From: Micromonospora humi
Lineage (GTDB): Bacteria; Actinomycetota; Actinomycetes; Mycobacteriales; Micromonosporaceae
Direction of reading: 5' to 3'
Length of the DNA stretch: 64,000 nt
NCBI RefSeq assembly: GCF_900090105.1
Contig: NZ_FMDM01000018.1
Coordinates: forward strand, 1,020 to 65,019
How positions within the stretch are numbered: the first letter of the stretch is position 1; the number at the start of each line of letters is the position of its first letter. The translations under genes were made by a program, and so were the position numbers. This document shows positions 37,344-44,930 of the stretch, in pieces. The notes below the pieces were generated by a model. That model was not told the DNA's origin and did no database searches. It saw nothing but the letters and a program-made list of their open reading frames with translations.

Positions 37344-38300
37344 GTGCGTATCGTCATCGCCCTCGGCGGCAACGCCCTGCTCGAACGCGGCGAGGGACCG
37401 GACGCGGCGATTCAGCGACGACACGTGCGTCGCGCTGCGACGGCCCTCGCGCACCTGGCCACCGACCACCAGCTGATCGTGTGTCACGGCAACGGTCCCC
37501 AGGTCGGCCTGCTCGCTCAGGAGAGCGAGAACGACCCGGCGCTGAGCCAGCCGTACCCGTTGGACGTGCTCGGCGCCCAGACCCAGGGCATGATCGGCTA
37601 CTGGCTGGTCCAGGAGCTGCACAACGCCGGCGCGCCGGCGGTCGCCGTGCTGAGCCGCACCGTCGTCGACGCGGACGACTCGGCCTTCGCCACGCCGACG
37701 AAGTTCATCGGGCCCGGCTACGACGAGCGGCGTGCGCGGGCCATCGCCGACCGACGTGGCTGGCGGATCGGCCGGGACGGCGAGCGGTGGCGGCGGGTGG
37801 TTGCCTCACCCGAGCCGCGCCGGATCGTCGAGATGGACACGCTGGCCGCCCTGGCCGAACGTGGCGGAGTCGTGGTCTGCGGCGGTGGGGGAGGCGCGCC
37901 GGTGGTCGAGTCCCGTGACGGCCGGTTGGACGGCGTCGAAGCGGTCGTCGACAAGGACCTCACCGCCGCGCTGCTCGCTCTGCGGCTGGGCGCGCAACGG
38001 CTGTTGGTGCTCACCGACGTGCCGGCCGTCATGCGTGACTACGGCACCCCCGTCGCCTCCCCGGTACGCACCGTCGACGTGGACACCCTCGCCGGTCTGC
38101 GCTTCCCCGCCGGATCCATGGCCCCCAAGGTCGACGCCTGTGTCCGGTTCGTGCGGGCCTCGGGCCACCCCGCGGCGATCGGGGCCCTCGACGACGCGCC
38201 CGCCGTACTCGCCGGCACCAGCGGCACCACGGTGGTCCCCGCCGCCGGGTCGACGGGTTCCACCCACCGGACGGCACGAAACGGAGGAGGCAACGGATGA
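37344..38300 (+). CDS. arcC: Carbamate kinase
   Basis: A 318-residue kinase that makes ATP from carbamoyl phosphate and ADP, the energy-yielding step. The N-terminus IVIALGGNALL, the motif VCHGNGPQVGLL, and the C-terminal FPAGSMAPKVDACVRF are family signatures; VCGGGGGAPV and VVDKDLTAALLA form the nucleotide site. GTG at 37344. The last 25 residues are a Gly/Thr-rich tail. The stop overlaps the flavoprotein ATG (ATGA), so the reductase is part of the same operon. Confidence 0.94.
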   Translation: MRIVIALGGNALLERGEGPDAAIQRRHVRRAATALAHLATDHQLIVCHGNGPQVGLLAQESENDPALSQPYPLDVLGAQTQGMIGYWLVQELHNAGAPAVAVLSRTVVDADDSAFATPTKFIGPGYDERRARAIADRRGWRIGRDGERWRRVVASPEPRRIVEMDTLAALAERGGVVVCGGGGGAPVVESRDGRLDGVEAVVDKDLTAALLALRLGAQRLLVLTDVPAVMRDYGTPVASPVRTVDVDTLAGLRFPAGSMAPKVDACVRFVRASGHPAAIGALDDAPAVLAGTSGTTVVPAAGSTGSTHRTARNGGGNG

Positions 38301-39658
38301 CCGAGCAGGCGGACGTCGTCGTCATCGGCCTGGGGCCGGGCGGCGAGGACGTGGCGGGCGCCCTGGCGGACGCCGGGCTCGATGTGGTGGGAATCGAGGC
38401 CGAGCTGGTCGGCGGTGAGTGCCCGTACTGGGCGTGCGTACCCAGCAAGATCATGATTCGGGCGGGGAACCTGGTGGCGGAGGCCCGTCGCTCCTTCCTC
38501 CTCGCCGGGCCGGGCGAGGTGACCCCGGCCTGGAGCCGGGTGGCGGGACGCATCCGCGACGAGGCCACCCACGGCTGGACCGACCAGCTGGCGACCGACC
38601 GTCTCGTGGCCAAGGGGGTACGCGTCGTCCGCGGCACCGGTCGTCTCACCGGCCCGCGTCGGGTGGCGGTCGGCGACCGGACGTTCGCGGCCCGTCGCGG
38701 TGTCGTGCTGGCCACGGGCAGTCGACCCAGGATCCCGCCCGTGGCGGGGCTCGCGGCGACGCCGTACTGGACCAACCGGGACGCGATGGCGACCCCGGAA
38801 CTGCCGACGTCGATGCTGATCCTGGGCGGCGGCGCGATCGGCGTGGAGGTCGCCCAGGTCTTCGCCCGCTTCGGCTGCGCGACCACCGTGGTCGAAGGTG
38901 GTGAGCGGCTGCTGTCGCGCGAGGAACCGGAGGCCGGGGACCTGGCCGGGACGGCGCTGCGGGCCGACGGCGTCACGGTGCTCACCGACACCCGGATCGC
39001 GCGGGTCGACCATCACGCCGACGGTTTCACCGTGCGCCGCGAGGGTGCCGAGGCGCCGCTGCGCGCCGAGCGGCTGCTCGTCGCCACCGGACGGACGACC
39101 GACCTGGCCCCGCTGGGCGTCGACACGGTGGGCCTGGAGCCGACGGCCCACGCCGTGCCCACGGACGGACAGCTGCGGGCCGGAGCGGGGTTGTGGGCGA
39201 TCGGCGACGTCACGGGGCGTGGGTCGTTCACCCACGTCTCGATGTACCAGGCCAAGATCGTGGTCCGGGACATCCTGGGCCGACCGGGACCCGAGGCCGA
39301 CTACCGGGCGCTACCGCGGGTCACCTTCACCGACCCCGAGATCGCGGCGGTGGGCCTCACCGAGCGGCAGGCGCGTGCGCAGGGCCGCCATGTCCGTACC
39401 AGTCTGGTGCCGGTCGCCGCATCCACCCGCGGCTGGATCCACGGGCCGGGCACCGACGGATTCGTCAAACTGGTCGAGGACGCCGATCGGGGCGTCCTGG
39501 TCGGGGCGACCTCGACCGGCCCGGCGGGCGGTGAGGTGCTGTACGGCCTGAACGTGGCCGTGCAGACCGAGGTGCCGGTCGCCCGCCTGCGCCACATGAT
39601 CTACACCTACCCGACGTTCCACCGGGTCGTGGAGACCGCGCTGGAGGCCCTCGGGTGA
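38297..39658 (+). CDS. Class I flavoprotein disulfide-reductase family, catalytic His replaced
   Basis: A 453-residue FAD/NAD(P) oxidoreductase like dihydrolipoamide dehydrogenase and mercuric reductase. The FAD loop is VIGLGPGGEDVAG (9-21). The redox pair is Cys42 and Cys47 in GGECPYWACVPSK, with the usual four-residue spacing. The NAD loop ILGGGAIGVEVA is near 176, and AIGDVTGRG near 300 is the second FAD motif. At the C-terminus the usual HxHPT is YTYPT, so the catalytic His is Tyr, as in some quinone reductases and transhydrogenases of this family. Coupled to arcC, it may manage redox balance during arginine fermentation, which is inference. Confidence 0.85.
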   Translation: MTEQADVVVIGLGPGGEDVAGALADAGLDVVGIEAELVGGECPYWACVPSKIMIRAGNLVAEARRSFLLAGPGEVTPAWSRVAGRIRDEATHGWTDQLATDRLVAKGVRVVRGTGRLTGPRRVAVGDRTFAARRGVVLATGSRPRIPPVAGLAATPYWTNRDAMATPELPTSMLILGGGAIGVEVAQVFARFGCATTVVEGGERLLSREEPEAGDLAGTALRADGVTVLTDTRIARVDHHADGFTVRREGAEAPLRAERLLVATGRTTDLAPLGVDTVGLEPTAHAVPTDGQLRAGAGLWAIGDVTGRGSFTHVSMYQAKIVVRDILGRPGPEADYRALPRVTFTDPEIAAVGLTERQARAQGRHVRTSLVPVAASTRGWIHGPGTDGFVKLVEDADRGVLVGATSTGPAGGEVLYGLNVAVQTEVPVARLRHMIYTYPTFHRVVETALEALG

Positions 39659-39690
39659 CAGCGCCGCGGTGACCCCGTTCGGCACGCCGG

Positions 39691-39718
39691 CGGCCGGGCA
39701 GCACCCGCTGCCCGGCCG
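39691..39718. terminator. Bidirectional terminator at end of arc operon
   Basis: A perfect 12-bp GC stem (CGGCCGGGCAGC at 39691-39702, complement at 39707-39718) with an ACCC loop. It lies 33 bp past the reductase stop and 8 bp past the stop of the converging dehydrogenase-like gene. No T tract. Confidence 0.7.
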
Positions 39719-39725
39719 TCGACTG

Positions 39726-40562
39726 TCACCCCGTCAGGCGACGAACGAGGTCGGGCAGCGCCTGCGCGCCGGCGATCGCCCGTTCGGTGAGCGCGTCGTC
39801 GCCGCCGAGCCCGGCGACGGCCCGGCGGTGCAGGTCGACGTCGACGAGTTGGCGGCGCCCGAGTTGCTCGGCGTTCTCCGTGGTGACCGTGCGGCCCAGT
39901 GACTGGAGGGCGACGCTGGACCCGTCGCCCGCGCGGACGACCTCCAACAGGGCGGGGAGGTCGACGCCGAGTCGTCCGGCGACCTCGAACAACTCGGCGA
40001 GGTTCTGCTGGTTGGCCATCAGCAGCGCGTGGTCCAGCAGCCTTCCGAGCCGGCCGGCGCCGGGACCGCCGAGGTGGGCGACGGTCGTGGCGAATGATCG
40101 CAGGAGTGGACGTACGTAGTGGAACACGTCCGCGTCGCCGCCGACGGTGACGGTCAGCCGCCTCTCGTCCGCGGCGGCGTGTCCGCCGCTGACCGGCGCG
40201 TCGAGCACCTCGACCCGGTGGGCCGACGCGATCTCGCTCAGCTCGGCCGCGAACGCCGGTAGTCCGGTGCCGTGGTTGACGAGCACCGCGCCGGGCTCGA
40301 GGGACGCCAGCAGCCCTCCGGTCGTGGCGACCTCATGTACGTCGACATCGTCGCCGAGGCAGACCGCGACGATGTCACACACCGCGCCCAGATCGGCGAC
40401 GGTGTCGTGGGCGGTGAAGGGTCGACCGGCGAGGGCGGTCAGCGACGCCTCCCGGCGGGCCCAGACGTGCAGCGGATAGCCGGCCTCGGCGACCGCGCGG
40501 GCCATCGGCGCGCCCTGGTCGCCGAGACCGATCCAACCGATCTCGGGTCGAAGGTCAAGCAA
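39726..40562 (-). CDS. Hydroxyisobutyrate-dehydrogenase-like protein with altered active site
   Basis: About 278 residues of the beta-hydroxyacid dehydrogenase family. The NAD(P) loop is GWIGLGDQGAPMARAVAEAG (residues 9-28), and DAPVSGGHAAADE is the substrate loop. The catalytic segment, usually G-x-G-x3-K-x2-NN, reads GAGRLGRLLDHAL, so the catalytic Lys is Arg and the Asn pair is Asp-His. It may be an imine-reductase-like or non-classical member. The TTG at 40562 is chosen, since GGGAGAGG lies five bases upstream; upstream sequence in frame has no coding character. A shortened relative lies at 56116-56403. Confidence 0.75.
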   Translation of the reverse strand: MLDLRPEIGWIGLGDQGAPMARAVAEAGYPLHVWARREASLTALAGRPFTAHDTVADLGAVCDIVAVCLGDDVDVHEVATTGGLLASLEPGAVLVNHGTGLPAFAAELSEIASAHRVEVLDAPVSGGHAAADERRLTVTVGGDADVFHYVRPLLRSFATTVAHLGGPGAGRLGRLLDHALLMANQQNLAELFEVAGRLGVDLPALLEVVRAGDGSSVALQSLGRTVTTENAEQLGRRQLVDVDLHRRAVAGLGGDDALTERAIAGAQALPDLVRRLTG

Positions 40563-40876
40563 GGAACCTCTCCCTTCCGCAGCGGGCGATGGTCGCCCGG
40601 TCGGCGACCGTCGATCGCCTGTCGAACGGCGTGGTGATGCACATGGTGGTGTCCCGTCTGGTCGGTGGGGCCGGTGCCGCCGGGGACCGGCACGATCACC
40701 CTGCGCTCCCGCGGTGCCGGACCGGTGCCGGACGAGTGCCGTCCGGCCCGGCCATCCCGGCTGGCCCTCGATGCCGGCGACCGCGGAAGTGTTCGCGCAC
40801 TTGAACAGCACTGGGTCGGCACTGCTCGTACCTAGCGTCGTCGTCGACAGCCCACGACGAACCTGGAGGATGTGTG
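40563..40876. other. 314-bp divergent intergenic region
   Basis: It separates the dehydrogenase-like gene (minus) from the lipase-type hydrolase (plus). The right end holds three-repeat promoter site 3. The rest shows no gene; the short open frames lack ribosome sites and recognisable residues. Confidence 0.6.
40797..40838 (+). promoter_or_regulatory. Three-repeat SARP-type promoter, site 3 (hydrolase-patatin)
   Basis: CACT begins at 40798, 40809 and 40820 (11-bp steps); TAGCGT is at 40833-40838, 13 bases after the third. The heptamers GCACTTG, GCACTGG and GCACTGC are the best match to the consensus. The ATG at 40877 lies 39 bases past the -10, nearly the same as at sites 2, 5 and 6. Confidence 0.82.
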
Positions 40877-41830
40877 ATGGCTGACATCGTGCTCGAGCCG
40901 GCGGCTCAGGAGTTCGCGGAGGTGACGGCGAAGCCGCCCTACCTGTACGAGTTGACCCCGGTCGAGGCGCGGAAGGTGCTCGACGACGTGCAGGCCGACC
41001 CGGTCGACGCGCCCGCGGTGGACGACAGGTGGGTGACGGTGCCCGCGGCGGTGGGTGACGTTCGGGTCCGGATCGTTCGGCCGCAGGGCAGTACCGGCGT
41101 CCTGCCGGTGGTGCTGTACGTGCACGGCGGCGGCTGGGTGCTCGGCAACGCCGGCACGCACGACCGCCTGGTTCGGGAGATCTCCACCGGGGTCGGCGCG
41201 GCGGTGGTGTTCGTGGCGTACACCCCGTCGCCCGAGGCGCACTATCCGGTGGCCATCGAGCAGGTCTACGCGGCGGCGCGGTGGGTGACGGAGAGGGGCG
41301 CCGACGAGGGGCTCGACGCCGCCCGGATGGCGATCGCCGGTGACTCGGTCGGCGGCAACATGACCGCGGCGGTCACCATCCTGGCGAGGCGGCGCGGCGA
41401 CGTGCGCTTCGTGCACCAGTCGATGTACTACCCGGTGACGGACGCGCGGCAGGACACCGAGTCGTACCGGCTGTTCGAGAACGGCCCGTTCCTGACGGCG
41501 AAGGGCATGGCCTGGTTCTGGGACAACTACGCCCCGGACCGGTCGGTCCGCTCGGAGATCACCGCGTCGCCGAACCTCGCGGCCCCGGAGGACCTGCGGG
41601 GGCTGCCACCGGCGTACCTCTGCGTGGACGAGGCCGACGTGCTGCGCGACGAGGGCGAGGCGTACGCGGCCAAGCTCCGCGCCGCCGGCGTGCCGATCAC
41701 GACCGTCCGGTACGACGGCATCTGCCACGACTTCATGATGCTCAACCCGCTGAAGGACACCCACGCGGCGAGGGGCGCCACGGCGCAGGCGATCGCCGTC
41801 CTCCGGCGGGCGCTCGGCACCACGGACTGA
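40877..41830 (+). CDS. Hormone-sensitive-lipase-family alpha/beta hydrolase
   Basis: A 317-residue esterase of family IV (HSL). The oxyanion motif is HGGGW at 83-87. The nucleophile is Ser157 in GDSVGGN. The acid is probably in VDEADVLRDEG, and the His in YDGICHDFMML. ATG at 40877 follows GGAGGA with a six-base gap; a GTG three bases earlier is less well placed. It is followed after 76 bp by the patatin gene, and the pair may form a lipid- or ester-degrading unit under the three-repeat promoter just upstream. Confidence 0.88.
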   Translation: MADIVLEPAAQEFAEVTAKPPYLYELTPVEARKVLDDVQADPVDAPAVDDRWVTVPAAVGDVRVRIVRPQGSTGVLPVVLYVHGGGWVLGNAGTHDRLVREISTGVGAAVVFVAYTPSPEAHYPVAIEQVYAAARWVTERGADEGLDAARMAIAGDSVGGNMTAAVTILARRRGDVRFVHQSMYYPVTDARQDTESYRLFENGPFLTAKGMAWFWDNYAPDRSVRSEITASPNLAAPEDLRGLPPAYLCVDEADVLRDEGEAYAAKLRAAGVPITTVRYDGICHDFMMLNPLKDTHAARGATAQAIAVLRRALGTTD

Positions 41831-41906
41831 CCTGCCGTCCGGGGACCGGGGCGCCGTCCCGCTGCCCGGACGCCAGGACCACTCCGATCATCATGAGAGG
41901 TGGATC

Positions 41907-42884
41907 ATGACGATTGACGACCGTCGGGCACGGGTTTCACCGGCACGCGCCGGCCGGCTGTCCGCGACGACGAAGCCGCCGGGCCTGGACGCCCTGCCTC
42001 GCCCGGTGGCGATGGTGGTGAGCGGCGGTGGCGTGCTCGGCGCGGCGCACGTGGGCGCCGGACATGCGCTGGAACGCTGCGGATTCCGCCCAGATCTGAT
42101 CATCGGTACGTCGGTCGGAGCCCTCACCGGGGCGATCGTGGCCGCTCACCCCGGCCGGGCGACGCCCTGGCTGACCGAGGTGTGGACGTCACTGCGGCGC
42201 CGCGACGTCTTCCCGGTCGGTTACCTCCCCACGAGGGCCAGTGTCTTCGCGGATCGAGGGCTGCGCCGGCTGATCGCGCGGGCCGGGCTGCCGGCCCGGA
42301 TCGACGAGCTGGCGGTGCCGTTCACGGCGGTCGCCACCGACCTCGACACGGGCGCCCAGGCGTTGCTCGACCGGGGTGACCTCCCGTCCGCGCTGCTGGC
42401 CAGCGCGGCCATCCCGGGCTTCCTGCCACCGGTGACGCGGCAGGGCCGCACGCTTGTCGACGGCGGGGTCGTCGCCTACGTCCCGGTGCGGGCGGCCTGG
42501 CAGGCCGGGGCGGCCAGCGTGGTGGTCCTGGCGACCGGGGCGGAAACCCAGCCGGTGCGGCCGGCCGTGCCGCGTCGACGGGCCGGAACGATCGCGACCC
42601 GGGCCGCGCTGTTGTCGCTGCGTCACCAGATCGAGCGCGACCTGCAGGAGGTCGCCGGGCGCATCCCGACCGTTGTCCTGCCGACCGGTGTGGAGACATG
42701 GCCCGCCCCGTGGGACTTCGGCCAGTCGCAGCGACTCATCAGCACCGCCGAACGAGCGGCGGAGTGCTTCATCGAACGGCTGCGCATCGGCGGACCCGGC
42801 CTGTACCGGGAGGACTCACCCGCACGCTCGTCGATCGAAGGGGACGGGAAGCCGGTGCTCTCCGCTGCGGGGGCCGGCCGATGA
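41907..42884 (+). CDS. Patatin-like phospholipase
   Basis: A 325-residue patatin-family lipid acyl hydrolase with a Ser-Asp dyad. The oxyanion loop is SGGGVLGAAHVG (39-50). The nucleophile is Ser69 in IGTSVGAL, and the catalytic Asp is Asp185 in DGG. No signal peptide is seen, so it is probably cytoplasmic. ATG at 41907 follows GAGAGGTGGATC. It probably shares the transcript of the upstream hydrolase. It ends 62 bp before the converging AraC gene. Confidence 0.88.
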   Translation: MTIDDRRARVSPARAGRLSATTKPPGLDALPRPVAMVVSGGGVLGAAHVGAGHALERCGFRPDLIIGTSVGALTGAIVAAHPGRATPWLTEVWTSLRRRDVFPVGYLPTRASVFADRGLRRLIARAGLPARIDELAVPFTAVATDLDTGAQALLDRGDLPSALLASAAIPGFLPPVTRQGRTLVDGGVVAYVPVRAAWQAGAASVVVLATGAETQPVRPAVPRRRAGTIATRAALLSLRHQIERDLQEVAGRIPTVVLPTGVETWPAPWDFGQSQRLISTAERAAECFIERLRIGGPGLYREDSPARSSIEGDGKPVLSAAGAGR

Positions 42885-42946
42885 GCACGGTCGCGTCTCT
42901 CACCACCGCCCTGCACGGCCGGGTCCACTGCGGTGTCGGCCAGTGG

Positions 42947-43870
42947 TCACCCGGTGCCGGTGAGCTGTCTGCGGTACGCGCCCGGCGAGTGGCCCGTGGC
43001 CCGCTTGAACGCGACACTCAATGCGCTCTCCGAGCCGTAGCCGACAGCGCGGGCGATCACGGCGAGGGTGTCGTCGCCGCGGCGAAGCCGGTCCGCGGCG
43101 AGCTCGATCCGCCACTCGGTGAGGTATTCCAGCGGGCCCTTGCCGACGATCTCCCTGAACCGGGACGCGAGCGTCGACCGGGAAAGCCCGACCGCCCCGG
43201 CCAGTTCCGCCACCGTCCACGCGTGGGCCGGCCGGGCGTGCATCGCCCGCAGCACGCCGGCGACCGCCGGATCGGCCAGGCCGGCCAGCCAGCCGGCGGG
43301 ACGCTCCGGGCCACGGGCGAGGTGCAGGCGCAGGATCCGGACCAGCATGACGACGGCGAGGCGCTCGGCCACGAGGGCGGCCCCCAGTTGCCCCTCCCGC
43401 AGCTCGGTGTCGAGCTCGTCGAGCGCCCACCGCACGGTCGCCGCCTCCGGTGCGGCGGCCGGCACGTGGATGAGCGGCGGCAGGCTGTCCAGCAGCAGGG
43501 TGTGGGCCCGTTCGGTAAAGGAGAACGCGGCCCCGATCAGGAAGGCATCGGGGCCATCGCCGTCACCCACGCGGGCCACGCCGTCGCCGGCCGCCGCGAA
43601 GATCGGGTACGCCGGCTCGGCCGGCAGGTCCGGGTCGCTGGCCAGCGTGAACGCCACGGGGCGGGTCAGCAGGTAGCAGTCGCCCTCACCGAGGTGGACC
43701 GGATCCGGCCGATTGTCCACGCGCAACCAGCAGGTGCCGCGTCGAACGGCGTTGAACTTGGCCCCGGCCGGCGGCGGGAACCGGACCGCCCAGCGGCCGC
43801 CGGCGGCCAGCCCCGCCGACACCTGGCTCGTCGCCCCGAGCAGTGCCAGCACGTCTTCCAGCGGGTCCAC
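42947..43870 (-). CDS. AraC-family regulator
   Basis: A 307-residue regulator. Residues 1 to about 190 form a cupin-type sensor domain (AraC_binding-like: HLGEGDCYLLTRPVAFTL). Residues about 205-300 hold two helix-turn-helix motifs (WTVAELAGAVGLSRSTLASRFREIVGKGPLEYL, then DTLAVIARAVGYGSESALSVAFKRATGHSPGAYRR). The start GTG at 43870 follows GAAGGAGGTGCG. It is divergent from a short-chain dehydrogenase 83 bp away, its likely target; the group often regulates adjacent oxidoreductases in response to small molecules. Confidence 0.9.
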   Translation of the reverse strand: MDPLEDVLALLGATSQVSAGLAAGGRWAVRFPPPAGAKFNAVRRGTCWLRVDNRPDPVHLGEGDCYLLTRPVAFTLASDPDLPAEPAYPIFAAAGDGVARVGDGDGPDAFLIGAAFSFTERAHTLLLDSLPPLIHVPAAAPEAATVRWALDELDTELREGQLGAALVAERLAVVMLVRILRLHLARGPERPAGWLAGLADPAVAGVLRAMHARPAHAWTVAELAGAVGLSRSTLASRFREIVGKGPLEYLTEWRIELAADRLRRGDDTLAVIARAVGYGSESALSVAFKRATGHSPGAYRRQLTGTG

Positions 43871-43953
43871 CGCACCTCCTTCGGACGCCCGCGAAACAGT
43901 GGCGGACGCTGAGCCATGGGCGGGTCGTCCGTGCCGGTCGTAGCGTTGCCATC

Positions 43954-44919
43954 ATGACAGCAGTCGCACGCCTGACCACGCCTTTCACTGCCCGGACGAC
44001 CGCCACCGAGATCCTCCACGGCGTCGACCTCACCGGACGCCGCATGATCGTCACTGGCGGCGCCTCGGGCATCGGTGCGGAGACCGTGCGTGCCCTGGCC
44101 GGTGCGGGCGCCGAGGTGACCGTCGCCACGCGCGACCCCGGTCGCGCCGTCGCGCTGACCGAGGAGTTCGCCGGATCCGGTCCGGGCAGCGTTCGGGCGG
44201 TCGCCCTCGACCTGGCCGACCTGGCGTCGGTCGACGCCTTCGTCGCGGCGTGGGCGGGCCCGCTGCACGCCCTGGTCGCCAACGCCGGCGTCATGGCGGT
44301 CCCGACCCGGCAGGTCACCCCGCAGGGTTGGGAGCTTCAACTGGCCACGAACTATCTCGGCCACTTCGCCCTCGTCCGGGGCCTGCGCGACCACCTGCGC
44401 GCCGGGTCCGGGCGGGTGGTGGTGGTCAGTTCGGGCGCGCAACTGCGTCGAGCCGTGGACTTCGACGACCCGCAGTTCGACCGGCGACCGTACGACCCGT
44501 GGGAGGCGTACTTCCAGTCCAAGACCGCCGACGTCCTGCTCGTGGTCGGGATCGCCAGGCACTGGGCCGCGGACGGGATCACCGCCAACGCCGCCAACCC
44601 CGGCTACGTCATGACCAACCTGCAGCGGCACCTCGACGAGGACACGTTGCGCGCGTTCGGGGTGACGGTCGACGAGGAGGGCGACCGGACGGTACCGGAC
44701 TACTACAAGACCCCGGCCCAGGGCGCGGCGACCTCCGTGCTGCTGGCCGCTTCCCCGATGCTGGCCGGCGTCACCGGCCGCTACTTCGAGGACAACCAGG
44801 AGGCGGCGGTCGTACCGGGCGGTCCGGACGCCACGTCGGGGGTGGCCGAGCACGCCGTCGACCCGGCTGCCGCCGACCGGCTCTGGGCGTACGCCGAGCA
44901 GGTCATCACGTCCCGGTAG
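43954..44919 (+). CDS. Short-chain dehydrogenase, probably leaderless
   Basis: A 321-residue SDR. The cofactor loop is VTGGASGIGAET, NAGVM is the structural motif, and the active site has SSG and YFQSK (Tyr and Lys). The long form with a 30-residue lead-in resembles retinol-dehydrogenase-like or oxidoreductase SDRs of actinomycetes. The ATG at 43954 has no ribosome site, but TAGCGT at 43941-43946 would place the transcript start at the ATG, suggesting a leaderless mRNA. It is a paralogue of the SDR at 56431-57348 and is convergent with the LuxR gene (11 bp between stops). Confidence 0.87.
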   Translation: MTAVARLTTPFTARTTATEILHGVDLTGRRMIVTGGASGIGAETVRALAGAGAEVTVATRDPGRAVALTEEFAGSGPGSVRAVALDLADLASVDAFVAAWAGPLHALVANAGVMAVPTRQVTPQGWELQLATNYLGHFALVRGLRDHLRAGSGRVVVVSSGAQLRRAVDFDDPQFDRRPYDPWEAYFQSKTADVLLVVGIARHWAADGITANAANPGYVMTNLQRHLDEDTLRAFGVTVDEEGDRTVPDYYKTPAQGAATSVLLAASPMLAGVTGRYFEDNQEAAVVPGGPDATSGVAEHAVDPAAADRLWAYAEQVITSR

Positions 44920-44930
44920 CGCCTCGATGC

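Noticed and set aside
40589..40804. Short plus-strand open frame before the HSL-type hydrolase
   Set aside because: It runs through promoter site 3, has no ribosome site, and shows no protein-like sequence.
43928..43946. TAGCGT before the SDR gene as another three-repeat site
   Set aside because: The -10 matches, but no CACT-like tetramers occur at the required positions; it is better explained as a leaderless promoter.
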